Shown: in pieces, positions 1 through 6,149 of the stretch
How the letters are laid out: every line of letters begins with the position of its first letter
Numbering within the stretch: the first letter of the stretch is position 1
NCBI GenBank assembly: GCA_023266245.1
Contig: JAHFRO010000047.1
Location: 1 to 17,421 of the forward strand
Direction of reading: 5' to 3'
DNA length: 17,421 bases
From: Betaproteobacteria bacterium
Lineage (GTDB): Bacteria; Pseudomonadota; Gammaproteobacteria; Burkholderiales; SG8-41
Program-made: the position numbers and the translations under genes
Notes under the pieces: generated by a model
Told to the model about the DNA's origin: nothing
The model's database searches: none
The model's input: only the letters and a program-made list of their open reading frames with translations

Positions 1-94
1 GGGATGAGGGATGAGGGATGAGGGATGAAGATAAACCCCCGTCTGCTTTTGTTTTTCAATTCATCCTTCCGCCTTCCGCCTTCATCCTTCCTCT
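1..94. repeat. Inverted heptamer array 1, downstream of guaA
   Basis: The left arm is four perfect GGGATGA units (1-28), possibly continuing beyond the window edge. A 31-nt spacer follows. The right arm is four seven-base units (60-87) reading TTCATCC, TTCCGCC, TTCCGCC, TTCATCC. The right arm's TTCATCC is the reverse complement of the left-arm word in a shifted register, so the arms can pair. The array ends one base short of the guaA stop codon (96-98), placing it at the start of the guaA 3' untranslated region. It belongs to the same family as the arrays at 1664, 5240, 6037, 10342 and 16731. No terminator T-run is visible. Confidence 0.85.
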
Positions 95-95
95 C

Positions 96-1661
96 TTACT
101 CCCATTCAATCGTCGCCGGTGGTTTGCTCGAGATGTCGTAAACCACGCGGTTGATGCCGCGCACTTCGTTGATGATGCGGTTGGCCACCTTCGACAGCAG
201 GCCGTGCGGCAGCTCCGCCCAGTGCGCCGTCATGAAGTCCTGGGTCTGCACCGCGCGCAGCGCGATCACGTGCTCGTAGGTACGGCCGTCGCCCATCACG
301 CCGACCGACTTCACCGGCAGGAACACGGCGAAAGCCTGGGCGGTCTTGTCGTACCAGCCGGCAGCGCGCAGCTCGTCGATAAAGATGGCATCCGCTCGCC
401 GCAGCAGGTCCGCGTATTCGGCCTTCACTTCCCCCAGTATGCGCACACCGAGCCCGGGACCCGGGAACGGATGGCGATGGACGATATCGCGCGGCAGTCC
501 GAGCGCCATGCCCAGTTCCCGCACCTCGTCCTTGAACAGCTCGCGCAGCGGCTCGAGCAGTTTCAGATGCAGCGTGTCCGGCAACCCGCCGACGTTGTGA
601 TGCGACTTGATGGTGTGCGCCTTCTGGGTCCTGGCGCCGGCGGACTCGATCACGTCCGGGTAGATGGTGCCCTGCGCCAGCCATTTCACCTGCGGCAGCC
701 TGGCCGCTTCACGCTGGAATACCTCGATGAACTCGCGGCCGATGATCTTGCGCTTCTCCTCCGGATCGGTGACGCCCTTGAGATGGCCCAGGAACTGCTC
801 GCGCGCATCAACATGGATCACCTTCGCGCCGAGGCTGCCGGCAAACGTGCGCATCACCTGCTCGGCCTCGTTTAACCGCAGCAGCCCGTTGTCCACGAAC
901 ACGCAGGTGAGCTGTTTACCGATGGCGTGGTGAATGAGGGCTGCCGCCACGGACGAATCCACTCCGCCCGAGAGCCCCAGCACCACCTCTTCCGGCCCCA
1001 CTTCGGAGCGGATGCGTCCCACCGCCTCCTTGACGTAATCCGGCATGTTCCAGTCGCCGGACAGCCCGCAGATGCCGAGCACGAAGCGCTCGATGATCGC
1101 CTTGCCTTGCGGCGTGTGCGTCACCTCGGGATGGAACTGCACACCGTAGAGCTTGCGTTTTTCATCGGCCATGCCGGCGATCGGCGTTGTAGCGTTGCCG
1201 GCGATGACCTTGAAACCAGGCGGCAACTCATAGACCTTGTCGCCGTGGCTCATCCAGACGTCGAGCAGGCCGTGGCCCTCGTGACTGACGCGATCCTGGA
1301 TGTCCTTGAGCAGTGCCGAGTGGCCGTGCGCCCGCACCTCGGCATAGCCGAATTCGCGGATGCGGCCCACCTCGACCTTGCCGCCGAGCTGCGCCGCCAT
1401 GGTCTGCATGCCGTAGCAGATGCCGAGTAGCGGCACGCCGAGCTCGAAGATCAGCTGGGGCGCCCGCGGCGTGCCGCCTTCCCACACCGAGGCCGGACCG
1501 CCGGACAGAATGATGCCGCGCGGATTGAAAGAGCGGATGAAGCCGTCGTCTACGTCGAAGGGGTGGATCTCGCAGTAGACGTGAGCCTCGCGCACGCGCC
1601 GGGCGATCAGCTGCGTGTACTGCGCACCGAAGTCGAGGATGAGAATTTTTTCGTGCTGCAT
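96..1661 (-). CDS. guaA: GMP synthase (glutamine-hydrolysing)
   Basis: Cytosolic enzyme converting XMP, ATP and glutamine to GMP, the last step of guanine nucleotide synthesis. It has 521 residues, close to the 525 of E. coli. The N-terminal class I glutamine amidotransferase domain begins ILDFGAQYTQLIARR. Its nucleophile is Cys82 in GICYGMQ, with His177 and Glu179 in FHPEVTH. The ATP pyrophosphatase domain carries the P-loop SGGVDSS at 231-237. The C-terminal dimerisation domain ends PPATIEWE, as in the family. The ATG start at 1661 lies only 2 nt from heptamer array 2, and the only Shine-Dalgarno-like bases (GGA) are within that array. It is the second gene of a guaBA operon, 95 nt downstream of guaB. 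Confidence 0.98.
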   Translation of the reverse strand: MQHEKILILDFGAQYTQLIARRVREAHVYCEIHPFDVDDGFIRSFNPRGIILSGGPASVWEGGTPRAPQLIFELGVPLLGICYGMQTMAAQLGGKVEVGRIREFGYAEVRAHGHSALLKDIQDRVSHEGHGLLDVWMSHGDKVYELPPGFKVIAGNATTPIAGMADEKRKLYGVQFHPEVTHTPQGKAIIERFVLGICGLSGDWNMPDYVKEAVGRIRSEVGPEEVVLGLSGGVDSSVAAALIHHAIGKQLTCVFVDNGLLRLNEAEQVMRTFAGSLGAKVIHVDAREQFLGHLKGVTDPEEKRKIIGREFIEVFQREAARLPQVKWLAQGTIYPDVIESAGARTQKAHTIKSHHNVGGLPDTLHLKLLEPLRELFKDEVRELGMALGLPRDIVHRHPFPGPGLGVRILGEVKAEYADLLRRADAIFIDELRAAGWYDKTAQAFAVFLPVKSVGVMGDGRTYEHVIALRAVQTQDFMTAHWAELPHGLLSKVANRIINEVRGINRVVYDISSKPPATIEWE

Positions 1662-1663
1662 GT

Positions 1664-1756
1664 CAGGATCCGGGATTCAGGATCCGGGATTCAGGGCAGG
1701 GCTTTGAGTGACTTCGCATTTCACTGAATCCTGAATCCTTGATCCTGCCTCCTGCT
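1664..1756. repeat. Inverted heptamer array 2, filling the guaB-guaA spacer
   Basis: The left arm (1664-1691) alternates CAGGATC and CGGGATT, two copies each, and trails into CAGGGCA. The right arm (1724-1751) reads CTGAATC, CTGAATC, CTTGATC, CTGCCTC and continues with CTGCTCT into the guaB stop codon. Both arms keep a period of 7 and are inverted relative to each other, so the guaBA transcript can fold here. The element takes up nearly all of the 95-nt intercistronic gap: it starts 2 nt from the guaA ATG and abuts the guaB TAG. Confidence 0.87.
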
Positions 1757-3220
1757 CTACTCGATCCTGTAATTCGGCGCTTCCTTGGTGATCTGCACGT
1801 CATGCACGTGTGATTCCCGGATGCCGGCCACGGTGATCTCCACGAACTCGGCCTTGCTGCGCACCTCTTCGATGGTGCTGCATCCCAGGTAACCCATGCT
1901 CGAGCGCAAACCGCCCATGAGCTGCTGCACGAGCGGCGCCAGCTGGCCCTTGTACGGCACGCGGCCTTCCACGCCCTCGGGTACGAGCTTGTCGGTGTCG
2001 GGCTCCTCGTCCTGGAAGTAGCGGTCGGCAGCGCCCTGCTGCATGGCGCTGAGCGAGCCCATTCCGCGATAGGACTTGTAGGAGCGGCCCTGGTAGAGCT
2101 CGGTCTCGCCGGGCGACTCCTCGGTGCCGGCGAAGAGGCCCCCGATCATCACCGCGTGGGCGCCGGCGGCGATGGCCTTGGCGATGTCGCCCGAGTAACG
2201 GATCCCCCCATCGGCGATCAACGGCACGTCGCTTTTACCAAGCCCCTTGGCTACATTGGAAATCGCGGTGATCTGCGGCACGCCCACTCCGGTGACGATG
2301 CGCGTTGTGCAGATGGAGCCGGGACCGATGCCGACCTTGACGCCATCCGCGCCGCTGTCGATCAGCGCTTTCGCCGCAGCCGCGGTGGCGATGTTGCCGC
2401 CGATCAGCTGCATGCGGGGAAAATTGCGCTTGACCCACTTCACCCGGTCGAGCACGTTCTTGGAGTGACCGTGCGCGGTGTCGACCACGATCACGTCCAC
2501 GCCGGCTTCGACCAGCGCTGCGGCGCGCTCCTCGGTGCCCTCGCCCACCCCGATGGCCGCCCCGACGCGCAGGCGGCCGTGCTGGTCCTTGCACGCATCG
2601 GGATGCTCAGTGGACTTGAGGATGTCCTTCACCGTGATGAGTCCCCGCAGCTCGAAGTTCTTGTTGATCACCAGCACGCGCTCCAGGCGGTGCTGGTGCA
2701 TGAGCGCCATCGCCTCTTCGCGGCTTGCTCCCTCACGCACCGTCACCAGCCGCTCGCGCGGCGTCATGATGTTCTTGACCGGCTGGTCGAGCTTGGTTTC
2801 GAAGCGCAGGTCACGGTTGGTGACGATACCCACCACGCGCCCCGCCGGGTTGAGCACGGGCAGGCCCGAGATCTTGTGCTGCTGGGTGAGGTTGAGGACG
2901 TCCCTCACCTTCATGGTGGGCGTGATGGTGATCGGGTCCTTGACGATCCCGCTTTCGAAGCGCTTGACCTTGATCACTTCCGCCGCCTGCGCAGTGGGCG
3001 ACATGTTCTTGTGAATGATGCCGATGCCGCCCTCCTGGGCGATGGCGATGGCGAGCCGCGCCTCGGTGACGGTGTCCATCGCGGCCGAGGCCATGGGGAT
3101 GTTGACGGTGATGCCGCTGGTAAGCTGGGTCCGGAGGCTGACTTCGCGCGGGAGGACGGTGGAGTGGGCGGGGATCAGCGAGACATCGTCGAAGGTGAGG
3201 GCCTTTTGCGCCACACGCAT
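1757..3220 (-). CDS. guaB: IMP dehydrogenase
   Basis: Oxidises IMP to XMP with NAD+, the committed step toward guanine nucleotides. The ATG at 3220 gives 487 residues, matching the family (E. coli 488), and has AAGGA 8 nt upstream; a TTG 18 nt further upstream is less likely. The protein is a TIM barrel beginning ALTFDDVSLIPAHS, interrupted by a tandem CBS (Bateman) module at about residues 90-205. The catalytic Cys304 lies in GPGSICTTRIVTG, and the flap region YRGMGSLSAM is present. The C-terminus APNYRIE is typical. It is the first gene of guaBA; transcription probably starts near 3240, leaving a leader of about 20 nt and no room for a riboswitch. Confidence 0.98.
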   Translation of the reverse strand: MRVAQKALTFDDVSLIPAHSTVLPREVSLRTQLTSGITVNIPMASAAMDTVTEARLAIAIAQEGGIGIIHKNMSPTAQAAEVIKVKRFESGIVKDPITITPTMKVRDVLNLTQQHKISGLPVLNPAGRVVGIVTNRDLRFETKLDQPVKNIMTPRERLVTVREGASREEAMALMHQHRLERVLVINKNFELRGLITVKDILKSTEHPDACKDQHGRLRVGAAIGVGEGTEERAAALVEAGVDVIVVDTAHGHSKNVLDRVKWVKRNFPRMQLIGGNIATAAAAKALIDSGADGVKVGIGPGSICTTRIVTGVGVPQITAISNVAKGLGKSDVPLIADGGIRYSGDIAKAIAAGAHAVMIGGLFAGTEESPGETELYQGRSYKSYRGMGSLSAMQQGAADRYFQDEEPDTDKLVPEGVEGRVPYKGQLAPLVQQLMGGLRSSMGYLGCSTIEEVRSKAEFVEITVAGIRESHVHDVQITKEAPNYRIE

Positions 3221-3245
3221 GTTTTTGATCCTTCGCAAAGATCGG

Positions 3246-3274
3246 ATTATACGGAAATCGCGGTAAACCGTAAA
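3246..3274 (-). promoter_or_regulatory. guaBA promoter
   Basis: On the minus strand TTTACG (3269-3274), 17 nt, then a perfect TATAAT (3246-3251). The predicted start lies about 20 nt upstream of the guaB ATG. TTTACG occurs beside a near copy, TTTACC. No PurR-like operator was recognised. Confidence 0.7.
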
Positions 3275-3294
3275 CCAAAACGTGCGTTAATTGA

Positions 3295-3323
3295 TTGACT
3301 CGACGGCATAAAGTCGCTATGGT
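3295..3323 (+). promoter_or_regulatory. Putative promoter of the DUF4124-like gene
   Basis: TTGACT (3295-3300), 17 nt, TATGGT (3318-3323). The -35 matches consensus at 5 of 6 positions and the -10 at 4 of 6. It points at the GTG start at 3377 and is divergent from the guaBA promoter. Confidence 0.45.
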
Positions 3324-3376
3324 GCGTGCGAGCGGCGGGCCTTGTGCGGCTCGCGTTTTGGAACGAATGGAGCCCT

Positions 3377-3856
3377 GTGAAAACGATCCTCGCAGTCGCC
3401 ATGATGCTGGCTTCCGCAGCCGCCTACGGCCAACTCCCTACCGCAGCCACCTACAGCCAGCTGCTGAAATGCGTGAGCAAGGACGGCAAGGTTGAATATG
3501 CCAGCCAGTGTCCGCAGGGAACCACCGAGCATAAGACTGCCATCAAGAGCTCCGGCGGCGGGCCGGCTTCCAGCCCCGAGACGCAGCAGAAGTCACTCGT
3601 CGAACGCGATGCCGAGTTCAAGAAGCGGCTGGTAGAGCAGCAGGAAGCGCGCCAGAAGGAAGAGAAAAAGCTCGCCGAGGCCGATCAGAAACGCCAGGCC
3701 TGTGACAGCGCGCAGACCTATCTGAAAAGCCTGCAAGCAGGCAACCGCATCTCCCGCACCGATCCCAGGACCGGCGAGCGCATTTTTCTCGAGGATGCCG
3801 ACCGCCCCGCCGAAGTCGCCCGGGCGCAGAGCGCGGCCGACCAGAACTGCAAGTAA
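3377..3856 (+). CDS. Secreted DUF4124-like protein
   Basis: Small protein of about 159 residues with no known enzymatic activity. The GTG at 3377 places a signal peptide at the N-terminus: a short basic start, then ILAVAMMLASAAAYG, with likely cleavage after the AYG. GGAG lies 4 nt before it, slightly close. An upstream start at 3326 in the same frame would bury the signal peptide. After cleavage, YSQLLKCVSKDGKVEYASQC resembles the two-cysteine DUF4124 motif of proteobacterial periplasmic proteins. The rest is charged and alanine/glutamine-rich (about 60-110, probable coiled coil) with two further cysteines near the C-terminus. It converges on rnfH with an 8-nt gap. A periplasmic or envelope role is inferred; the substrate is unknown. 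Confidence 0.8.
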   Translation: MKTILAVAMMLASAAAYGQLPTAATYSQLLKCVSKDGKVEYASQCPQGTTEHKTAIKSSGGGPASSPETQQKSLVERDAEFKKRLVEQQEARQKEEKKLAEADQKRQACDSAQTYLKSLQAGNRISRTDPRTGERIFLEDADRPAEVARAQSAADQNCK

Positions 3857-3864
3857 TGACCTGA

Positions 3865-4173
3865 TCAGCGGCGGCGCGGCGGCCTGCGCCGCGTTGCGCG
3901 CTCGCGCCGCGCATCCTTGGGATCCGCGATCAGCGGCCGGTAAATCTCGACGCGGTCCCCGTCGCGCAACAGAGCGTCGGGGCGCGCCAGCCTGCCGAAA
4001 ATGCCCACCGGTGCGCGCGCCGGATCGACTTCCGGAAAGCGGCGCTGGATCCCCGACTTTTCGATCGCCTGCCTGACGGTCGTGCCCTCTTCCACGTCGA
4101 GCGCCAGCAGGATCTGTTCATTCCGCAGCGCGTAAACCACCTCGATCCTCAGCCGCCGCGGCGATTCAGACAT
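3865..4173 (-). CDS. rnfH: RnfH family ubiquitin-like protein
   Basis: Protein of 102 residues in the UPF0125/RnfH family (E. coli RnfH has 96). The family has a beta-grasp, ubiquitin-like fold; its biochemical role is unsettled, and the name comes from clustering with rnf genes in some species. Visible family motifs are IEVVYAL near the N-terminus, the core GTTVRQAIEKSGI, VGIFGRL, and the signature GDRVEIYRPLIADPK. A strongly basic tail (RRRPPRRR) extends beyond the conserved domain. Its ATG overlaps the ratA 3' end by 8 nt, so the two are probably translationally coupled. No rnf electron-transport genes are present here. Confidence 0.93.
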   Translation of the reverse strand: MSESPRRLRIEVVYALRNEQILLALDVEEGTTVRQAIEKSGIQRRFPEVDPARAPVGIFGRLARPDALLRDGDRVEIYRPLIADPKDARRERATRRRPPRRR

Positions 4174-4597
4174 AGATCTGCCCGGCGCGCCTGACGAACG
4201 CCTCGACCATGGTGCTGGCGATGTGATTGAACACCGGGCCGACCAGCTTCTCGAGCAGTTTGCTGGAGAACTCGTAATGCAGGTGGAATTCGATCTTGCA
4301 GCCCCGATCGCCGAGCGCGGTGAAGCGCCAGCCGCCCTCGAGCAGGCGGAAGGGGCCTTCTACCAGCCGCATCAGGATCTCCTCCGGCGCCCGCTTGGAG
4401 TTTTCGGTCGTGAAGCTCTGCTTGATCCCGCGGAAACTGATCTGAATGGTGGCACGGGTCACGGTTTCGTCGCGGTAGATCAGGGTGGTCGCGCCGCACC
4501 ACGGCAGGAATCCGGGATAGTCCTCCACCGCGTCTACCAGGGCGAACATCTGCGCGGGCGAAAACCCGACCACTACCGACCGGACTACCTCGGGCAC
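4166..4597 (-). CDS. ratA: RatA-like START/polyketide-cyclase domain protein (COQ10 family)
   Basis: Protein of 143 residues of the SRPBCC/START fold, matching E. coli RatA (about 145 aa) along its length. The GTG at 4597 gives MPEVVRSVVV, which aligns with the family N-terminus; no in-frame ATG lies closer. Conserved stretches are VEDYPGFLPWC, FTTENS, LVEGPFRLLEGGWRF and CKIEFHLHYEF. E. coli RatA was reported to block 70S assembly, while the eukaryotic relatives (Coq10) bind ubiquinone, so a quinone or lipid ligand is equally plausible. It is the first gene of a two-gene unit with rnfH and divergent from smpB, a common proteobacterial arrangement. Confidence 0.92.
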   Translation of the reverse strand: MPEVVRSVVVGFSPAQMFALVDAVEDYPGFLPWCGATTLIYRDETVTRATIQISFRGIKQSFTTENSKRAPEEILMRLVEGPFRLLEGGWRFTALGDRGCKIEFHLHYEFSSKLLEKLVGPVFNHIASTMVEAFVRRAGQIYV

Positions 4598-4666
4598 CGG
4601 TTTCCGGCTCCATGAATCATGAGCAAAGCTGCAGCACTAAGAGCCTCTAAGCGCCAGACAGCCCAC

Positions 4667-4675
4667 TGGTAGAAT
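4667..4675 (+). promoter_or_regulatory. Putative extended -10 promoter of smpB
   Basis: TGG followed by TAGAAT (4670-4675) forms an extended -10 element about 28 nt before the smpB ATG. No good -35 hexamer is visible, which is usual for extended -10 promoters. Confidence 0.45.
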
Positions 4676-4702
4676 AGGCGCGCCTCCGGCACGATTCCGG
4701 CC

Positions 4703-5149
4703 ATGAGCATCGTTCAAAACAAGAAAGCCTTTCACGACTATTTTATCGAGCAGCGCTTCGAAGCCGGAGTCGCCCTGGAAGGCTGGGAAGTGAAGGCGAT
4801 CCGCGCCGGTCGCGCGCAGCTCAAGGAAGCGTATGTGATGGTGCGCAACGGCGAGCTTTTCCTGATCGGTTCCCACATCAGCCCGTTGCCGGCGGCGTCA
4901 ACCCACTTTATCCCTGATCCCACGCGCACCCGCAAGCTGCTGCTGCACGCGGAAGAGATCAGCAGTTTGATCGGCAGCGTCGAGCGCGCCGGCTATACGC
5001 TGGTGCCGCTCGACCTGCATTACAAGGGCGGGCGCATCAAGCTCGAGATCGGGCTTGCCAAGGGCAAGAAGCAGCACGACAAGCGCGAGACCGAGAAGGC
5101 GCGCGAGTGGCAGCGCGAGAAGCAGCGGCTGCTCAAACTCGCGAAATAA
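4703..5149 (+). CDS. smpB: SsrA (tmRNA)-binding protein SmpB
   Basis: Partner of tmRNA in trans-translation: it binds the tRNA-like domain, positions it in the A site of stalled ribosomes and mimics the codon-anticodon stem. It has 148 residues (family about 150-160). The OB-fold body shows NKKAFHDYFIEQRFEAGVAL, then GWEVKAIRAG and LLLHAEEI, and YTLVPLDLHYKGGRIKLEIGLAKGKKQHDKR in pieces along the second half. The lysine/arginine-rich tail, disordered off the ribosome and helical in the mRNA channel, is present. The stop codon is one base from the 3' CCA of the convergent tRNA-His gene. The tmRNA gene ssrA is not in this window. Confidence 0.97.
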   Translation: MSIVQNKKAFHDYFIEQRFEAGVALEGWEVKAIRAGRAQLKEAYVMVRNGELFLIGSHISPLPAASTHFIPDPTRTRKLLLHAEEISSLIGSVERAGYTLVPLDLHYKGGRIKLEIGLAKGKKQHDKRETEKAREWQREKQRLLKLAK

Positions 5150-5150
5150 G

Positions 5151-5226
5151 TGGGGTGGCAGATGGGACTCGAACCCACAACACCCGGAATCACAATCCGG
5201 TACTCTACCTTTGAGCTACTGCCACC
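5151..5226 (-). tRNA. tRNA-His (anticodon GTG)
   Basis: A cloverleaf reads on the minus strand from 5226 to 5151. The anticodon stem CCGGA/TCCGG encloses the loop TTGTGAT, giving anticodon GTG. The 5' end carries the extra G at position -1 opposite discriminator C, the identity element of tRNA-His. GGTTCGAGTCC forms the T arm. The CCA end is encoded. The D loop is short. It is the second tRNA of a transcript starting upstream of tRNA-Arg, and its end is 1 nt from the convergent smpB stop. Confidence 0.97.
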
Positions 5227-5239
5227 ATTGGTAAAGACA

Positions 5240-5319
5240 GTGTTGAATGTTGAGTTTTGAGTGATCCCGGGCCGCGTTCGGTTTTCACTTAACACTCAGC
5301 ATTAAACACTCAACATTGC
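5240..5319. repeat. Inverted heptamer array 3, between two tRNA genes
   Basis: The left arm (5240-5267) reads GTGTTGA, ATGTTGA, GTTTTGA, GTGATCC. The right arm (5285-5319) reads TCACTTA, ACACTCA, GCATTAA, ACACTCA, ACATTGC. Both keep a period of 7 and are inverted relative to each other (TTGAGTG-type against CACTCAA-type). The element occupies most of the 108-nt tRNA-Arg/tRNA-His spacer, so it should be transcribed with the tRNAs and removed during processing. A small GCCC-GAAA-GGGC hairpin (5318-5329) lies between it and tRNA-Arg. Confidence 0.85.
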
Positions 5320-5334
5320 CCGAAAGGGCGAATT

Positions 5335-5410
5335 TGGCGCGCCCGGCGGGAATCGAACCCACAACCCCCGGCTTAGAAGGCCGGTGCTCTGTCCGTTGAG
5401 CTACGGGCGC
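5335..5410 (-). tRNA. tRNA-Arg (anticodon TCT)
   Basis: A cloverleaf reads on the minus strand from 5410 to 5335. The acceptor stem is GCGCCCG/CGGGCGC with discriminator G and an encoded CCA. The D arm contains GCTCAACGGACAGAGC. The anticodon stem CCGGC/GCCGG encloses CTTCTAA, giving TCT, which reads AGA and, by wobble, AGG. The T arm contains GGTTCGATTCC. It is the first tRNA of the unit and follows a strong promoter at 5493-5522. Confidence 0.97.
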
Positions 5411-5492
5411 TGTGTGCAAGTCTGCCGCGCCCAGTCGTGGGTCGCTAAGCCAGGCGCGCAAATCAGGCTAGGCCGCACCTCGGAAGCCGCGT

Positions 5493-5522
5493 AATATACC
5501 CTTCGAACCCTCTGACGGTCAA
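5493..5522 (-). promoter_or_regulatory. Promoter of the tRNA-Arg/tRNA-His unit
   Basis: On the minus strand TTGACC (5517-5522), 18 nt, TATATT (5493-5498); each hexamer matches consensus at 5 of 6 positions. The bases after the -10 are GC-rich (ACGCGGC), as expected for a stringently controlled stable-RNA promoter. That control would act through ppGpp and DksA, whose gene lies immediately divergent. Confidence 0.7.
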
Positions 5523-5558
5523 TGGAAAACCGGCGCTTTTCCGTCGGAAAATGTCAAC

Positions 5559-5587
5559 TTGCAGGGCGATTCGATTTCGGATATAAA
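5559..5587 (+). promoter_or_regulatory. Putative dksA promoter
   Basis: TTGCAG (5559-5564), 17 nt, TATAAA (5582-5587). The -10 is strong and the -35 weak. Transcription would start near 5594, downstream of the in-frame ATG at 5522. This supports the DksA start at 5615 rather than the longer reading. Confidence 0.5.
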
Positions 5588-5614
5588 GCGTCTTTTTCGA
5601 ATGGTTTAAGGCTC

Positions 5615-6037
5615 ATGCCTACCGAGTTACACAAGTCTTTCCCCCCCTACAAACCGAAGGGGAAAGAGGAGTACATGAACCCGCGGCAGCTCACCCATTT
5701 CCGCAAGATGCTGGAGGAGATGAAGCAGGAGCTGTCGCAGGACATTGACCGCACCGTCCACACCATGCAGGACGAGGCCACGATCTTCGCCGATCCCAAC
5801 GACCGTGCCAGCCAGGAATCGGACATGTCGCTGGAGCTGAGAAACCGTGACCGCGAGCGCAAGCTCATCAAGAAGATCGATGAAACCATCTCCCGCATTG
5901 ACTCCGGCGAGTACGGCCACTGCGAAAGCTGTGGTATCGAGATCGGCCTGAAGCGCCTCGAAGCGCGGCCCACGGCCACGCTCTGCATCGACTGCAAGAC
6001 GCTCGACGAGCTGCGCGAGCGCCAGGTCGCGAAGTAG
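5615..6037 (+). CDS. dksA: RNA polymerase-binding transcription factor DksA
   Basis: Binds the RNA polymerase secondary channel and, with ppGpp, represses rRNA and tRNA promoters and activates some biosynthetic ones. Starting at 5615 it has 140 residues and aligns with E. coli DksA (151) from near its N-terminus; the ATG at 5522 would add 31 unconserved residues and precede the likely promoter. The coiled coil (about 25-95) has tip aspartates Asp60 and Asp63 in DPNDRASQE. LELRNRDRERKLIKKI follows. The zinc finger is complete: Cys103, Cys106, Cys124, Cys127 in CESCG and CIDC. It is thus the four-cysteine canonical type. Array 4 begins at its stop codon and a terminator follows. Confidence 0.97.
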   Translation: MPTELHKSFPPYKPKGKEEYMNPRQLTHFRKMLEEMKQELSQDIDRTVHTMQDEATIFADPNDRASQESDMSLELRNRDRERKLIKKIDETISRIDSGEYGHCESCGIEIGLKRLEARPTATLCIDCKTLDELRERQVAK

Positions 6038-6104
6038 CTGTCAGATATCAGCTGTCAGCAAAGGCGGTGGTCGGTTTGGCTGAAGGCTGATCGCTGAAAG
6101 CTAA
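6037..6104. repeat. Inverted heptamer array 4, downstream of dksA
   Basis: The left arm (6037-6057) reads GCTGTCA, GATATCA, GCTGTCA; its first base is the last base of the dksA TAG. A 19-nt spacer follows. The right arm (6077-6104) reads TGGCTGA, AGGCTGA, TCGCTGA, AAGCTAA. TCAGC-type units on one side face GCTGA-type units on the other. The right arm runs into the dksA/pnp terminator. The word is the same as that of array 6 in the rRNA operon. Confidence 0.85.
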
Positions 6105-6131
6105 AAAGGGGCGAACCAACCGCCCCTTTTT
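6103..6131. terminator. Bidirectional intrinsic terminator between dksA and pnp
   Basis: AAAAAGGGGCG (6103-6113) and CGCCCCTTTTT (6121-6131) form a perfect 11-bp stem with a 7-nt loop. The A and T runs on either side let it work for both convergent genes. Confidence 0.93.
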
Positions 6132-6149
6132 CGTTGCTGCGCGGCGCGC

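Noticed and set aside
1..94. Possible CRISPR array in the tandem repeats
   Set aside because: Units are 7 bp without unique spacers and the second arm is inverted; no cas genes are present. The same holds for the other five arrays.
18..875. 285-residue open frame on the plus strand opposite guaA
   Set aside because: It lies antisense to the well-supported guaA and shows no family motif; its start runs through heptamer array 1. Long antisense frames are expected in GC-rich genes.
3221..3245. Riboswitch in the guaB leader
   Set aside because: The predicted leader is only about 20 nt, too short for a purine, PRPP or ppGpp aptamer.
2156..3298. 380-residue open frame on the plus strand opposite guaB
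   Set aside because: Antisense to guaB, histidine/aspartate-rich low-information sequence typical of a shadow frame, and it runs through the guaBA promoter.
3865..4597. ratA-rnfH as a toxin-antitoxin pair
   Set aside because: The name and overlap invite this, but both proteins match widely conserved chromosomal families (COQ10-like and UPF0125), and the arrangement beside smpB is common in proteobacteria. No antitoxin features are visible.
5522..5614. N-terminal extension of DksA from the ATG at 5522
   Set aside because: The extra 31 residues do not match the family, and the likely promoter lies inside this stretch.
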